From contig CAYNND010000008.1 in NCBI GenBank assembly GCA_964398775.1, positions 1 through 62,078 of the forward strand: DNA of 62,078 nucleotides. Reading direction: 5' to 3'. The translations under genes were made by a program, and so were the position numbers. Under the pieces are notes generated by a model that saw only the letters and a list, made by a program, of their open reading frames with translations, made no database searches and was not told where the DNA came from. This document shows, one piece after another, positions 44,373 to 53,054 of the stretch (its first letter is position 1; the number at the start of each line of letters is the position of its first letter). Source of the DNA: CAYNND01 sp964398775 (GTDB lineage Bacteria > Patescibacteriota > Minisyncoccia > Phycocordibacterales > UBA2100).

Positions 44373-44400
44373 ATTATACCATAAAAAAGGTATTTGTCTA
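44373..44400 (-). promoter_or_regulatory. sigma70-like promoter of the 94-aa membrane gene
   Basis: TAGACA (44400-44395), 16 bases, then TGGTATAAT with TATAAT at 44378-44373 on the minus strand. It is also an extended -10. Confidence 0.7.
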
Positions 44401-44409
44401 GCACTGCCT

Positions 44410-44868
44410 TTATATGGAAATATTGTAGTACTGCTGCTCTATTGAGTAGTACCCCTGTGGTATCCCGAAGACTTCATTACTCTGATCAGCTGAGTAGTAC
44501 CCATAAAACGGATGGGTATAGGAAACCGTCGGGTCACTGTAGCCATCATATCCATACCCCCCGCTGTAATCACCCCAAGTATACGCTGGATTGACGCGTC
44601 CATACTGTACCCAGTTCATAGCTTGCTGTTGCCACTCAGGCGCTACATCAGCGTATCCCATAGGATATGTCTCAACACGCTCATATTGTCGCGGGTCTGG
44701 TTCAAAACGAGTATAGAACTGTGATGGATAGAACCATCCCTCGCAACTTCCTCCCCACCCACAGAGAGCATACTCTTGATCATCGTATGGGAAAAGATAT
44801 GCAGCAGCAGGTTGCACAGCACTGAGTGTAAGCACGATTCCGATAAGCACTGCGTATGTACGTTTCAT
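44410..44868 (-). CDS. secreted Tyr/Gly-rich protein, 152 aa
   Basis: I do not recognise this protein. It has a signal peptide (about 1-23, ending PAAA-Y) and a mature part rich in Tyr, Gly, Pro and Trp (for example WGDYSGGYGYDGYSDP and QGYYSIEQQYY). Two Cys lie in ALCGWGGSCEGW. Low-complexity aromatic-rich secreted proteins often form surface layers or self-associating material, but this is inference. TAGCGT lies six bases before the ATG, so the start is firm. Confidence 0.75.
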   Translation of the reverse strand: MKRTYAVLIGIVLTLSAVQPAAAYLFPYDDQEYALCGWGGSCEGWFYPSQFYTRFEPDPRQYERVETYPMGYADVAPEWQQQAMNWVQYGRVNPAYTWGDYSGGYGYDGYSDPTVSYTHPFYGYYSADQSNEVFGIPQGYYSIEQQYYNISI

Positions 44869-44920
44869 ACCAAAACGCTACCGCAAACAGGGCGATGACG
44901 CAAGATACATATATGGTCAA

Positions 44921-45190
44921 CTACTTCCCGCTCCACCTTGAAAGACGTGGGATTTGCCAGACAGCCATCTTTCTGAAGAACCAGTTTGCACCTTGTTTTT
45001 TGAGCGCCTCATCAACGATTCCCTGCATCTGTTCTACCGTGCAGTCAGGACCAATAAATGCTCCATCTTTGTAACACAGGCTACAGTACAGAGTACTCTT
45101 TGAACCATCTGCCTCAGTTCCCCCACCCTGTGGGTCTTTGTCGAACGGCATGCCACATGACTGGCATTGGTGCATACATACTTTTTCCAT
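44921..45190 (-). CDS. Zn_ribbon_2-type zinc ribbon protein, 89 aa
   Basis: A small protein with an N-terminal zinc ribbon: CQSCGMPF (about 9-16) and YCSLCYKDG (about 34-42), the PF12674-like pattern with ADGSKS between the pairs. The C-terminal helix EQMQGIVDEALKKQG follows. The family role is unknown; such proteins may sense zinc or bind protein or nucleic-acid partners. It lies 10 bases after the upstream 170-aa membrane gene and is likely co-transcribed with it. Confidence 0.82.
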   Translation of the reverse strand: MEKVCMHQCQSCGMPFDKDPQGGGTEADGSKSTLYCSLCYKDGAFIGPDCTVEQMQGIVDEALKKQGANWFFRKMAVWQIPRLSRWSGK

Positions 45191-45200
45191 ATATATGTTC

Positions 45201-45713
45201 TTACTGCTGAGGTGGTAGCTGTGGTGGTGTCTGTGCTTGCGGTGCGTCTATCGTAAAGGCAGCCATGTCCACAAGCTGTTGCTTACTTGTGTAGTAGAAA
45301 ACAGTCACTTCAAGCAATGCCTGAAGAACGCCAACACCGAGTAGCACTGGGAGCGCCTGCGCTTGTGGAGTACCTGACGCCAATGGTGAAAGGAGCACAG
45401 CTGCACCGAAACCTGTAAAAATCACGCGAATCGCTATCAAATATATTGTTGAAAGATTTACGATATGCATTGCATCTTCAATGATATATTTTCGTCTGAG
45501 GTATCGTGCTGAGTATATAACTCCAAAGTACACCATGAGGAGCGAGAACGGAGCGAGGTAGAGTCCGCTAAACGGACCGCTCCCGAGTGATATGCCGAGT
45601 ACGCCAAATACAATTCCAAGTAGTAAACCCCCAATAAATGGGATTGCAAATCCCGCAGTGAGATAATGTGTGGCAGCGATATACCACGGTGCTGACGCTT
45701 TTCGTGTATCCAT
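45201..45713 (-). CDS. four-span membrane protein, 170 aa, unknown
   Basis: I do not recognise this protein. It has about four transmembrane helices (for example GFAIPFIGGLLLGIVFGVLG and LYLAPFSLLMVYFGVIY) and a Gln/Pro-rich C-terminal tail (APQAQTPPQLPPQQ). TACACT lies six bases before the ATG. It is followed after 10 bases by the zinc-ribbon gene. No transport or enzyme motif is evident. Confidence 0.7.
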   Translation of the reverse strand: MDTRKASAPWYIAATHYLTAGFAIPFIGGLLLGIVFGVLGISLGSGPFSGLYLAPFSLLMVYFGVIYSARYLRRKYIIEDAMHIVNLSTIYLIAIRVIFTGFGAAVLLSPLASGTPQAQALPVLLGVGVLQALLEVTVFYYTSKQQLVDMAAFTIDAPQAQTPPQLPPQQ

Positions 45714-45731
45714 ACGAAAAGTGTAGCATGG

Positions 45732-46964
45732 CTAGAGTGCGTCGCCAGCTATCCACCCACTCGTCCAGCAGAGCTGCAGTGAGTATCCACCTGAGGGACG
45801 ATTGATATGCAGCATATCACCAACGATTGAAAGGTTTGGAAGCTTTTTTGAGCGGAATGTCTGCATATCTACCTCGGTCAAAGGCACGCCGCCGTCAGCT
45901 ATGACCGCCCTATCAAGCCCCATCAAGCCAGTCACAGTGAGTGGCAGTGCCTTACAGGTGTCTACTACCTTTCGTCGCATCTCCTTAGTGAGGTCATGCA
46001 CTTTTGTGAGCGGGTCAACACCACATGCACTGAGTATCCCTTCAGTCATCCCTGCAGGAAGAATATCTTTCAATGCATTACTGACATACTTGTTTGTGTG
46101 TCCATGGAGAATCGCTACGAACCGCGCATCAAGATGCCCGATTTCTTGTCCGGGAAATAAATCGAGACGAAGCTGCACATCACCACCATGCAGCGCATCT
46201 GCGACCCTTGAAGATAGATTTAAGATAGTAGGGCCTGAGACACCGAAGTGCGCGCACAGCACATCACCTTTTACGCTATGTATCTTTTTACCTCGCGCAA
46301 TAATTGAAATATTTACTTTTGAAAATGTTTTCCCCGCGAGTTCCTTTACCCACTTTTCTTTAATGCGCAGTGGGACGATGGTCGGCGTCGGCGTGTGCAC
46401 AGTATGCCCTATCGCGCGCAGCCACTCGAAGCCTTCACCAGTTGAACCTGTTTCTTGATGTGAGACTCCTCCAGTTGCGAGAATGTAGTGTTTTGCAGTA
46501 CGGATACCGTGATGCGTTTCTATGCCACTCACCTTTCCTTTCTCGGTACGGATTTTGATGACGGGTGTATGCAGCTCCACATCGACGCGCCCTTTCTGAA
46601 GATAGGCACGCAGTACACGCACTACATCTTCAGCGCGCTCAGTCTTTGGAAACGCACGCTGTCGTGCTTCTACCATGAGTGGAAGCCCACGAGACTCGAA
46701 AAAAGAAAATGTTTCAGCAACACCAAATTTTGTAAACGAAGTGTAGAGGAATTGCTCTGCCGCACCAAAGTGCCTGAGCAATGCACGAATATCTGGCTCT
46801 GCATTAGTAATATTGCACCGTCCACCACCAGTTATCGAAAGCTTTACTCCGAGCTGTGCATTTTTCTCGAGGATAAGCACACGCTTCCCCCGCTCTGCTG
46901 CACGTCCTGCAGCCATCATACCTGCTGCTCCACCTCCGATTACTATGACGTCGTACTCTTTCAT
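45732..46964 (-). CDS. BaiN/YhiN-type FAD-dependent flavoprotein (HI0933 family)
   Basis: A 410-aa oxidoreductase. It has an N-terminal FAD dinucleotide fold VIVIGGGAAGMMAAGRAAE (about 5-23), the family block SITGGGRCNITN (about 43-54), ATGGVSHQETGSTGEGF (about 164-180) and a C-terminal GGVPLTEVDM then GDMLHINRPSGGYSLQLCW. The family reduces unsaturated acids or other substrates, but most members have unknown partners. TATAAC lies six bases before the ATG. Length is standard. Confidence 0.93.
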   Translation of the reverse strand: MKEYDVIVIGGGAAGMMAAGRAAERGKRVLILEKNAQLGVKLSITGGGRCNITNAEPDIRALLRHFGAAEQFLYTSFTKFGVAETFSFFESRGLPLMVEARQRAFPKTERAEDVVRVLRAYLQKGRVDVELHTPVIKIRTEKGKVSGIETHHGIRTAKHYILATGGVSHQETGSTGEGFEWLRAIGHTVHTPTPTIVPLRIKEKWVKELAGKTFSKVNISIIARGKKIHSVKGDVLCAHFGVSGPTILNLSSRVADALHGGDVQLRLDLFPGQEIGHLDARFVAILHGHTNKYVSNALKDILPAGMTEGILSACGVDPLTKVHDLTKEMRRKVVDTCKALPLTVTGLMGLDRAVIADGGVPLTEVDMQTFRSKKLPNLSIVGDMLHINRPSGGYSLQLCWTSGWIAGDAL

Positions 46965-46966
46965 AC

Positions 46967-47371
46967 TTATGTTATATAGCCTTGCGCATGGAGTCGTGGA
47001 ATGACTTCATGAGCAAAAATAGAACCCATCGCATGTTGTGTCGTGGAGTCAGCCCACGCAAATTCAACAATCTCAGCACCCGGCTTCATATCACCGCTCC
47101 ACGCCGTAACCGTAAAAACATCCATCACCACGACAGCATCTTTCTCACCGGCTGCGTCTGCGCGAAACACACCGAAGTGCTTCAAGTCTTTTTCCTCTAC
47201 TGTGATATCAAGTTCTTCATGTAGTTCACGAATAAGCGCCATGTGCGCACGCTCACCAAGTTCAAGTTTTCCACCAGGCGCGATGAAAATATCCGAACCC
47301 GAAGAACGAGTGACGAGTATGCGCTTATCCTTGATGAGTATTCCTGCGGCCTTGTGTATGATGCGAGACAT
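46967..47371 (-). CDS. Nudix hydrolase (2 of 3)
   Basis: A 134-aa enzyme with a full Nudix box, GGKLELGERAHM followed by RELHEELDI (about 34-55). It is compact, like MutT-type hydrolases, but the substrate is not known. The ATG at 47371 is chosen because TAGTAT lies six bases upstream; the ATG two codons earlier would fall within the predicted promoter spacer. It ends 2 bases before the start of the BaiN-type gene. Confidence 0.88.
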   Translation of the reverse strand: MSRIIHKAAGILIKDKRILVTRSSGSDIFIAPGGKLELGERAHMALIRELHEELDITVEEKDLKHFGVFRADAAGEKDAVVVMDVFTVTAWSGDMKPGAEIVEFAWADSTTQHAMGSIFAHEVIPRLHAQGYIT

Positions 47372-47385
47372 CGCCACATACTACA

Positions 47386-47817
47386 CTACTCTGACGTTTC
47401 CACACGTTTACCTGCTGGATGAGTCCAGTCAGTGAAGCGCCACCATGTAGGAGCGCATGCAAAAAAGACAAGCTTGTGTTCGTCATACTTACCTTGTTTT
47501 TCCGGGAAAGTTTTCATGTATAGCGCAACAGCTTCGTCAGTATCACTGAGCATATGCGCAGTCCCATCTATCTGCAATGTTCTCATGTCACCCTCATTAC
47601 TACCGATGACGAGTGACGCGCGTGCTGTACCATCTTTGGCAAACGCTTCCATCTTGCGATATTCACGATACGTCTCGAATACAAATAGATTTCGTTCTGC
47701 ATCGTAAGCAAAGTGTACGGTCGCTGCGTGCGGCGTGCCATCAGGCATCTGGACCGCAAGAACGCAGACACGATTCCCCTGTATGTACGAAACTATTTCA
47801 GAACTATACGCACGCAT
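47386..47817 (-). CDS. pyridoxamine 5'-phosphate oxidase-like (PPOX/FMN split-barrel) protein
   Basis: A 143-aa protein with a split-barrel flavin-binding fold. It begins with the VSYIQGNRVCVLAVQMPDG strand pair, then HAATVHFAYDAERNLFVFET, and contains GTARASLVIGSN and MRTLQIDGTAHML. Family members bind FMN, F420 or heme and reduce or bind small molecules. The substrate is unknown. AGTACT lies six bases before the ATG, a weaker match to the common pattern. Confidence 0.85.
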   Translation of the reverse strand: MRAYSSEIVSYIQGNRVCVLAVQMPDGTPHAATVHFAYDAERNLFVFETYREYRKMEAFAKDGTARASLVIGSNEGDMRTLQIDGTAHMLSDTDEAVALYMKTFPEKQGKYDEHKLVFFACAPTWWRFTDWTHPAGKRVETSE

Positions 47818-47821
47818 ACAG

Positions 47822-48301
47822 TTAGTACTCAATGGTAATTGGCACTGAAAGTGCGCCATCGAACTCAGGTTCACCCGACGGGTTATCCTTTTTCAAAACA
47901 ATAGTAGCAGGACCGATGTAACTCTGTGGCGCAGTCAGCTCAACAGAAAACGGAACAAATTCCTCGGTCATCCATTCGCCTTCTGCAAGCGCGACACCTT
48001 GTGCGAGCTCAGCCCCATTTTGGTCGAGTAGTGTTACAGGAAACGAAGCTTCGAAGTACCACGGACCGCGCGCCTTTCCTTTGACTGTAAATGTCTTCCC
48101 TGTCACGTCACCCGCTTGAGGTAACGTAACGACGATATCATCTTCAGATGCATTTAAATATGACGCGACAGGAGTGTTGTTAGGTACGACCACTACTTGC
48201 TCTTCAGGTTGTGGGGTTGGCGCAATAGGCTGCATGGTATACCACACGACACCACCAAGTATGCACAGTAACGCAAGGCCGAACACTATATATGTTTTCA
48301 T
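47822..48301 (-). CDS. anchored Gmad2 (immunoglobulin-like) domain protein
   Basis: A 159-aa protein with an N-terminal membrane anchor (about 4-24), a Pro-rich spacer and a Gmad2 domain (about 58-155). Visible Gmad2 landmarks are TVKGKARGPWYFEASFPV, LLDQNGAELAQG and VLKKDNPSGEPE. The family is extracytoplasmic and often linked to spore or germination proteins in Firmicutes, but it is widespread as a generic surface module in CPR bacteria. CACAAT lies six bases before the ATG at 48301. Confidence 0.88.
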   Translation of the reverse strand: MKTYIVFGLALLCILGGVVWYTMQPIAPTPQPEEQVVVVPNNTPVASYLNASEDDIVVTLPQAGDVTGKTFTVKGKARGPWYFEASFPVTLLDQNGAELAQGVALAEGEWMTEEFVPFSVELTAPQSYIGPATIVLKKDNPSGEPEFDGALSVPITIEY

Positions 48302-48359
48302 AGACACATTGTGCACCGTGAAGCACAAAGCGCAAGACGACGCAGTAGTTGCACTGCAT

Positions 48360-48392
48360 AAAAAAATGCCAGCTTGTAGATGGGTGCTGGCA
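48360..48392 (-). terminator. intrinsic terminator of the 74-aa gene
   Basis: Stem TGCCAGC/GCTGGCA (48367-48373 with 48386-48392) and a T run of seven on the minus strand (48366-48360), about 30 bases after the stop of the 74-aa gene. Confidence 0.85.
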
Positions 48393-48422
48393 AACCCGTG
48401 AATGCACTCCTGTGCTGAATGG

Positions 48423-48647
48423 TTACGCGTGCTTCTTGATGGAAAGAAGCACGTCGGAAGACGACGGAGTTTCCCCTGTCATCTCCCACTCCATGACGAC
48501 GGCGTCACCCTCTTGAAGCTCACTGAGCTCAAGCAAGTGGCCGAAAGTGCTGAGTGTGCCAAGGCTTCCACCTTCACCCTCCCAGCTAAAGTAGCCATGT
48601 CCGTTCATTCCGCGATAGATTGCATTCACTGTCCGTGTGTTCGGCAT
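48423..48647 (-). CDS. hypothetical 74-aa protein with strong expression signals
   Basis: I do not recognise this soluble acidic protein. It starts MPNTRTVNAIYRGMNGHGYF and has a beta-like core, then LELSELQEGDAVVMEWEM and a Lys tail, so a small barrel similar in size to cold-shock or S1-like folds is possible but not supported by motifs. It is well expressed on paper: promoter TTGACT-N16-TATAGT (48717-48690), a leader of about 35 bases, the Shine-Dalgarno GGGAG before the ATG and a strong terminator. It differs in this from the leaderless genes around it. Confidence 0.65.
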   Translation of the reverse strand: MPNTRTVNAIYRGMNGHGYFSWEGEGGSLGTLSTFGHLLELSELQEGDAVVMEWEMTGETPSSSDVLLSIKKHA

Positions 48648-48689
48648 ATCCGTGGTCTCCCAGTTAGTGCTTCGCTTCAGGACCGAAAA

Positions 48690-48717
48690 ACTATACAATA
48701 TTTTTTAGTTTAGTCAA
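48690..48717 (-). promoter_or_regulatory. sigma70-like promoter of the 74-aa gene
   Basis: TTGACT (48717-48712), 16-base A/T-rich spacer, then TATAGT (48695-48690) on the minus strand. The best match to a -35/-10 consensus in the window. Confidence 0.8.
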
Positions 48718-48723
48718 ATACAC

Positions 48724-50673
48724 CTACTCATGCCCGGTATCAGTATCCATGAAGTGCGCTGAGGGCTCAGCTTCTTGAGACTCGAGAAATGCAGTGATAT
48801 CTCCTGCCGCATGCACTTCACCATCATCAGCTGCTTCGTGTTTCTTGGTGCGCACATACTGCACGCGCTCAAGCGGTACATCTCGATGTAAGTACGCACG
48901 CGCCGCACGCGCTATCTCGTGTTCAGTCTCCACGAGCATTCCTGCTTCTATCGCGATATCTCCAATATGTTTTTCATATCCATCTCGCTCAACTGCGCGC
49001 CCCACGAGTGTATGCATAAACGTCTCAAATGTTTCAGCAGGAATAACCTTCCCGTCTTTCTCTTCGCGTGCACGGATGACGAAGCAGTCGGTGAGTCCAC
49101 ATGCTTCTCCCCACTCAGGAAGTGCAGCAGCATATCGTCCATCGGTGATGAAATACGATTCTATCTTCCCCGCCTCTGGTGCTTGTATTAAGACAAAGTA
49201 ACCATGCGTTCCCTTGAAACCAAGCACCTGCTCGACTGCACGAGAAGTCATGTGTTCAGTCTTTGCAGCAACATAGACATTCGTATACTCACCCATGCGC
49301 TGCTTGAGCTTTTCGATGCGCGCACGTATAACCTCAGGTAGTACTGACTGCTCCTGCTTGACCTCAAATGCATCACTGCTTTCATCATGCACTCGTGCGG
49401 CTACCATGATGCAATCGCGTGGACCAGTCGAGCCAGCAAAAACACGTGGACCATCTTTAGTAATCGCAATGACATCTTCGATGCGGATACCGTATGCACC
49501 TGGTTTGTATATACCTGGTTCATTTGATACCACATCACCGACGTGGAGCGTCTGTTCACTTCTCGGTGAAAGATTCGGTGCAGCATGGACACTCACCTGA
49601 GCAATACCGTGACCCAAACCATGTGGTATTGAGCCCACACGTGCTCGCACTGATGCATCGACTGACTTCGTCGTATTCCCTGCACGATACAGTTCTGTCA
49701 CATCGCGCTGTGCATCTTGCAAGCGAGCATAGTCACTCATGTATGCATCGTAGAGTTCGCCGCCTGTATTTCCGAACCAGTAATTGCGCGTCATATCACT
49801 ACAGACACGGTTTCCAAAAACAGCACCACAGTCGATAAGGACTGGCTCACCATTTTTAAGTGTTCGCTCGCCTGATTTGTGATGTGGAATTGCACCGTTT
49901 TCTCCAAATGCGACAATCGCAGGGAAACTCACTGGCACCGCACCATCATGCGTTATGATGTTTTCTATCTTCTGTGCAAGTTCGCGCTCAGTGATACCTT
50001 CATACATAAGTGTCGGTATCACTTCGCGCATGACCTGCTCAAGCTCTGATTGCGCCCTATCCATGAGCTCGATTTCTTCAGGACTTTTTTCTCGACGTGT
50101 CTCAGATACGACAGAGACAAGCTTCGGTTGCTCGGATGATTTTTTACATGCACTCACAATACGCTCATGGAGCTCTCCATCTATAACTGCCTCGATGCCG
50201 ATACGTGGATGTTCCTCTCCTGTGAGTGCAGCTATCGCGCGAGTGAGTGTGCCGGCAAAATCTGACCCCTGCAGCGCAGGGAGTGCAACATGCTGCATAC
50301 CTGTGGCGGTGATGATATGAATTCCCTCAGACTGCGTAGCGCGCTCAGCATCAGCGTCGAGATACCCGTAGTCATGCGAAATCATGCGCGGTGTTTGCGC
50401 CACAATGAGCACATCTATCTTCTGTTGCTGCATGAGCGCTCGCGTACGAGTAAGGCGCTGTTCGTGCTGACCATCGATTGCAGCGATGAGTTTCTCGACC
50501 GATGCACTGCGCAGCCGTTCTGCAGATTGCTTCGTCACGCGCTCTGAAGCTCGTGCCGCATGACGGCGCTCTATCCATTGCCGAGCTGGTGCTGCACCAT
50601 TATCACGGCGCGTAACAGATTCTGTCCGTACTGGCTTTGGTTTTGGAGGAATGATGCTCTCGAAGCGTCTCAT
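48724..50673 (-). CDS. M24 Xaa-Pro aminopeptidase-like protein with two creatinase-N-like domains
   Basis: A 649-aa protein. Residues 1-60 are basic and charged. A creatinase-N-like domain follows (about 65-205; DVLIVAQTPRM). The M24 catalytic domain (about 210-430) holds the metal ligands: Asp in LIDCGAVFG and CSDMTRNYW, His in GLGHGIAQVS, Glu in NEPGIYK and IRIEDV. A second creatinase-N-like domain comes after it (about 440-600; GFKGTHGYFVLI, SYFITDGRYAAAL). The usual order is N-domain then M24, so the C-terminal copy is unusual. It probably cleaves X-Pro peptides. TATTGT lies six bases before the ATG. Confidence 0.85.
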   Translation of the reverse strand: MRRFESIIPPKPKPVRTESVTRRDNGAAPARQWIERRHAARASERVTKQSAERLRSASVEKLIAAIDGQHEQRLTRTRALMQQQKIDVLIVAQTPRMISHDYGYLDADAERATQSEGIHIITATGMQHVALPALQGSDFAGTLTRAIAALTGEEHPRIGIEAVIDGELHERIVSACKKSSEQPKLVSVVSETRREKSPEEIELMDRAQSELEQVMREVIPTLMYEGITERELAQKIENIITHDGAVPVSFPAIVAFGENGAIPHHKSGERTLKNGEPVLIDCGAVFGNRVCSDMTRNYWFGNTGGELYDAYMSDYARLQDAQRDVTELYRAGNTTKSVDASVRARVGSIPHGLGHGIAQVSVHAAPNLSPRSEQTLHVGDVVSNEPGIYKPGAYGIRIEDVIAITKDGPRVFAGSTGPRDCIMVAARVHDESSDAFEVKQEQSVLPEVIRARIEKLKQRMGEYTNVYVAAKTEHMTSRAVEQVLGFKGTHGYFVLIQAPEAGKIESYFITDGRYAAALPEWGEACGLTDCFVIRAREEKDGKVIPAETFETFMHTLVGRAVERDGYEKHIGDIAIEAGMLVETEHEIARAARAYLHRDVPLERVQYVRTKKHEAADDGEVHAAGDITAFLESQEAEPSAHFMDTDTGHE

Positions 50674-50745
50674 GGGTACACAATATCAGGTAAGTATGCA
50701 CATTACGAGAAGACCCCGCACATTCACTCAGAACATGCGAGCGTT

Positions 50746-51099
50746 TTACGCTGCAGGTTCCCACAGTTCGATAGCATTCCCCTCGGGGTCGTAGATACGC
50801 GCAAACTTCCCTACTTCAGGCGAGTTCCATTCCTCCTTTGTTTCAACAACAATGTGCGCTGCTTCGAGTTGCTCAATCATAAGAGCGATATTACTCACGC
50901 GGAAATTCATCATCCACTGCTTTTCAGGTTTGAAATAGTCCGTGTCTTTCTTGAACGGTTGAAAGACTGTCATGCCCGCCTCTTGCTGCCACGGCATACC
51001 ACCTATATCAACTCCAAGGTGTTCCGTATACCACTGACACAGCGCCTCAGGGTTTTCTGATCTAAAAAAGAATCCTCCGATACCTGTGACTTTTTGCAT
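50746..51099 (-). CDS. VOC superfamily (glyoxalase/bleomycin-resistance-like) protein
   Basis: A 117-aa protein with the paired beta-alpha-beta-beta-beta modules of VOC metalloproteins. It begins VTGIGGFFFRSENPEALCQWY with LGVDIGGM, and ends FARIYDPEGNAIELWEP, where the Glu is the usual metal ligand. The substrate is unknown; glyoxalase I, dioxygenase and antibiotic-binding members all share this fold. TACACT lies six bases before the ATG. Confidence 0.9.
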   Translation of the reverse strand: MQKVTGIGGFFFRSENPEALCQWYTEHLGVDIGGMPWQQEAGMTVFQPFKKDTDYFKPEKQWMMNFRVSNIALMIEQLEAAHIVVETKEEWNSPEVGKFARIYDPEGNAIELWEPAA

Positions 51100-51156
51100 G
51101 AGATAAGTGTACCACTTCTTCTGAAAAGAAGTCTGCGAGAAAACACTCAGTCGCTC

Positions 51157-52083
51157 CTACCGAAACGTCATCGTGCCAAGCCCATCTTTGAGTATCAAGA
51201 TGAGTTCACCTTTTGAGGTAAATTGATATGCAGCAGTGTCTGAGAGAAAGGCTGCATAGTCACTCTCCTGTGAGTTCTCACAAAACATCAAAGTAGACAT
51301 CATCTGACCAAGCGTGAGTGTACTCCCTGACTGGGTGTAGCTGCCTCCCATCTGGTTACAGTCCGTTGTCGATGAAAATACTCCCTCCTTTACATCAGCA
51401 AAGGTGAGTACAAATGCTCCAGCATTTCTCGGTACGAACTTCTCTCCATCGCGCCGTGTCGCGTACTGCCATACCCACCCTTTCATCGTGAGTTGCATGA
51501 CGCTTGGGTCTGCCTCGCCTTCAAAGTTTTGCGCGACTTCGCCGAGCTGCATTGACTGTGGGTCGAGCTTGAGCCAGATACTTTTTGCGATAGATGGTTG
51601 CGCAGTCATTGGCTCATCATCTCTGCGGTCTGCATAGTTTACGACCACCACCCCTTTATGATTCGGGTCCTGACTGACTTCAGTTGTCTGCGGTGCGATT
51701 CTATCTCCGAGCAAGAGCGCCTCAGAGCCGACATATCCTCGCTCAGTATTAAGCGCAGCTACGACGTAGTAGAACGTACCAGTTCCACCGCGGGATTGTG
51801 TAAGTATGAGTACCGCGTCATCGCGTCCATCACCATCAAGGTCAGTGTGCACTTCATTGCCAAAATATCGTGTGATTACTTTCTCCGCCGAATCAGGTGC
51901 TGCGGGTGTTTCCGACACTCCTGCAACAAGCTGTACGGACTCGCCTTCGATTCTGTATGCGGCATTTGCAGGGTCTTTACCTGCAGGCGCCTGCTTCTCT
52001 TCGTAGATATATGAGTTAAGCGCGAAGAAGGCGATAATTATCGTCACAATGACGATGATGGTAATAAGTAGTGGTTTGGGCAT
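51157..52083 (-). CDS. anchored protein with META/HslJ-like C-terminal domain
   Basis: A 308-aa protein with an N-terminal membrane anchor (about 4-26). The middle segment holds an Asp-rich VHTDLDGDGRDDAVLILTQ (FG-GAP/EF-hand-like calcium loop, about 77-95). The C-terminal third resembles the META/HslJ domain (FSSTTDCNQMGGSYT and FCENSQESDYAAFL with paired Cys). META proteins are envelope or stress proteins with unclear activity. TACACT lies six bases before the ATG. Confidence 0.78.
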   Translation of the reverse strand: MPKPLLITIIVIVTIIIAFFALNSYIYEEKQAPAGKDPANAAYRIEGESVQLVAGVSETPAAPDSAEKVITRYFGNEVHTDLDGDGRDDAVLILTQSRGGTGTFYYVVAALNTERGYVGSEALLLGDRIAPQTTEVSQDPNHKGVVVVNYADRRDDEPMTAQPSIAKSIWLKLDPQSMQLGEVAQNFEGEADPSVMQLTMKGWVWQYATRRDGEKFVPRNAGAFVLTFADVKEGVFSSTTDCNQMGGSYTQSGSTLTLGQMMSTLMFCENSQESDYAAFLSDTAAYQFTSKGELILILKDGLGTMTFR

Positions 52084-52125
52084 ATATAGAGTGTAGCGGG
52101 TATGCTGACAATAGCTAGTAATTGC

Positions 52126-52995
52126 CTACCTCTCCAAGTTAATGAAAGGGACCGCTGAACCTGGAATCATCTGAGCTGGCAGATGGCCGTCCCACTTCTC
52201 TATCGCCTTCAAGTTCACATAGTCTGCCCCACCCTGCGCAGAGAGTGACTGCGCTTGGATGCGCTGCGCCTCTGCTATTGCCTTTGCAGTCTCTACAGTC
52301 TGCTGCGCTTCAAACTTTATCTGCTCGAGCTTGTTCTTCGCTGCCTCAGCGTTTTGCACTGCGGTCACTTTGTTTTCGATTGCCTCAGTAAATGCCTTTG
52401 AGAACTGGAAGTTGGTGATGCTTGAACGCTCAAGGACTGCGTCTTTCGTCACAAAACGCTCTGCGAGTACTCGGTTCACATTGTCTCCGAAGTCCGCACG
52501 CTTCGTGACGAGCTCCTCTGCAGTGTACTGCGCTGAAGTCGACTTCACCACTTCACGGATGATAGGCTCGATGACCGTCGCTTCAAAATTTTCTACTGAC
52601 TTATACTGCGAGAAGATTGCTTCCACCTTTGTCGCGTCGATATGATAGTTCACCACAACGCCAATCCATACATCCTGCAAGTCCTTTGATGCACCTGAGA
52701 GCTGCGAAGAATCGAAAGAGTCTCCTTCGTTTCCATTTTTGTCATAGTTCACCGTACGAGTCTTCACCTCCATCGTCGTCACCTTTTCCATGAACGGGAG
52801 CTTGAAGTAGAGTCCAGGCTCTATGACGTCGACGACTGCACCGAGTCGCGTCTTCACACCGCGCTCACCCGCGTTGATAGTACCGAAAGAACTATAGAGA
52901 AATACAAAGACCGCAAACGCAATCAGCGCCTTTTTCGTAAACCCTGAACTGACTGATACATTACTCGGGAGCATTTCGGTGAGTGACTTTTCCAT
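52126..52995 (-). CDS. SPFH/Band 7 (prohibitin-like) membrane scaffold protein
   Basis: A 289-aa protein: an N-terminal membrane helix (about 22-40), an SPFH domain (about 45-200; GERGVKTRLGAVVDVIEPGLYFK, VWIGVVVNYHID) and a helical coiled coil (about 210-265; EAAKNKLEQIKFEAQQTVE). Family members form ring-like membrane microdomains that recruit proteases such as FtsH. The TATAAC/ATAACT stretch is 6-7 bases before the ATG. Neighbouring co-directional genes are small membrane proteins, but each seems to have its own promoter. Confidence 0.93.
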   Translation of the reverse strand: MEKSLTEMLPSNVSVSSGFTKKALIAFAVFVFLYSSFGTINAGERGVKTRLGAVVDVIEPGLYFKLPFMEKVTTMEVKTRTVNYDKNGNEGDSFDSSQLSGASKDLQDVWIGVVVNYHIDATKVEAIFSQYKSVENFEATVIEPIIREVVKSTSAQYTAEELVTKRADFGDNVNRVLAERFVTKDAVLERSSITNFQFSKAFTEAIENKVTAVQNAEAAKNKLEQIKFEAQQTVETAKAIAEAQRIQAQSLSAQGGADYVNLKAIEKWDGHLPAQMIPGSAVPFINLER

Positions 52996-53054
52996 AGATA
53001 CAGTTATATGGCTAATGATACCTCTAGTGTACTACAAAAAGCAGTGAATGGGGG

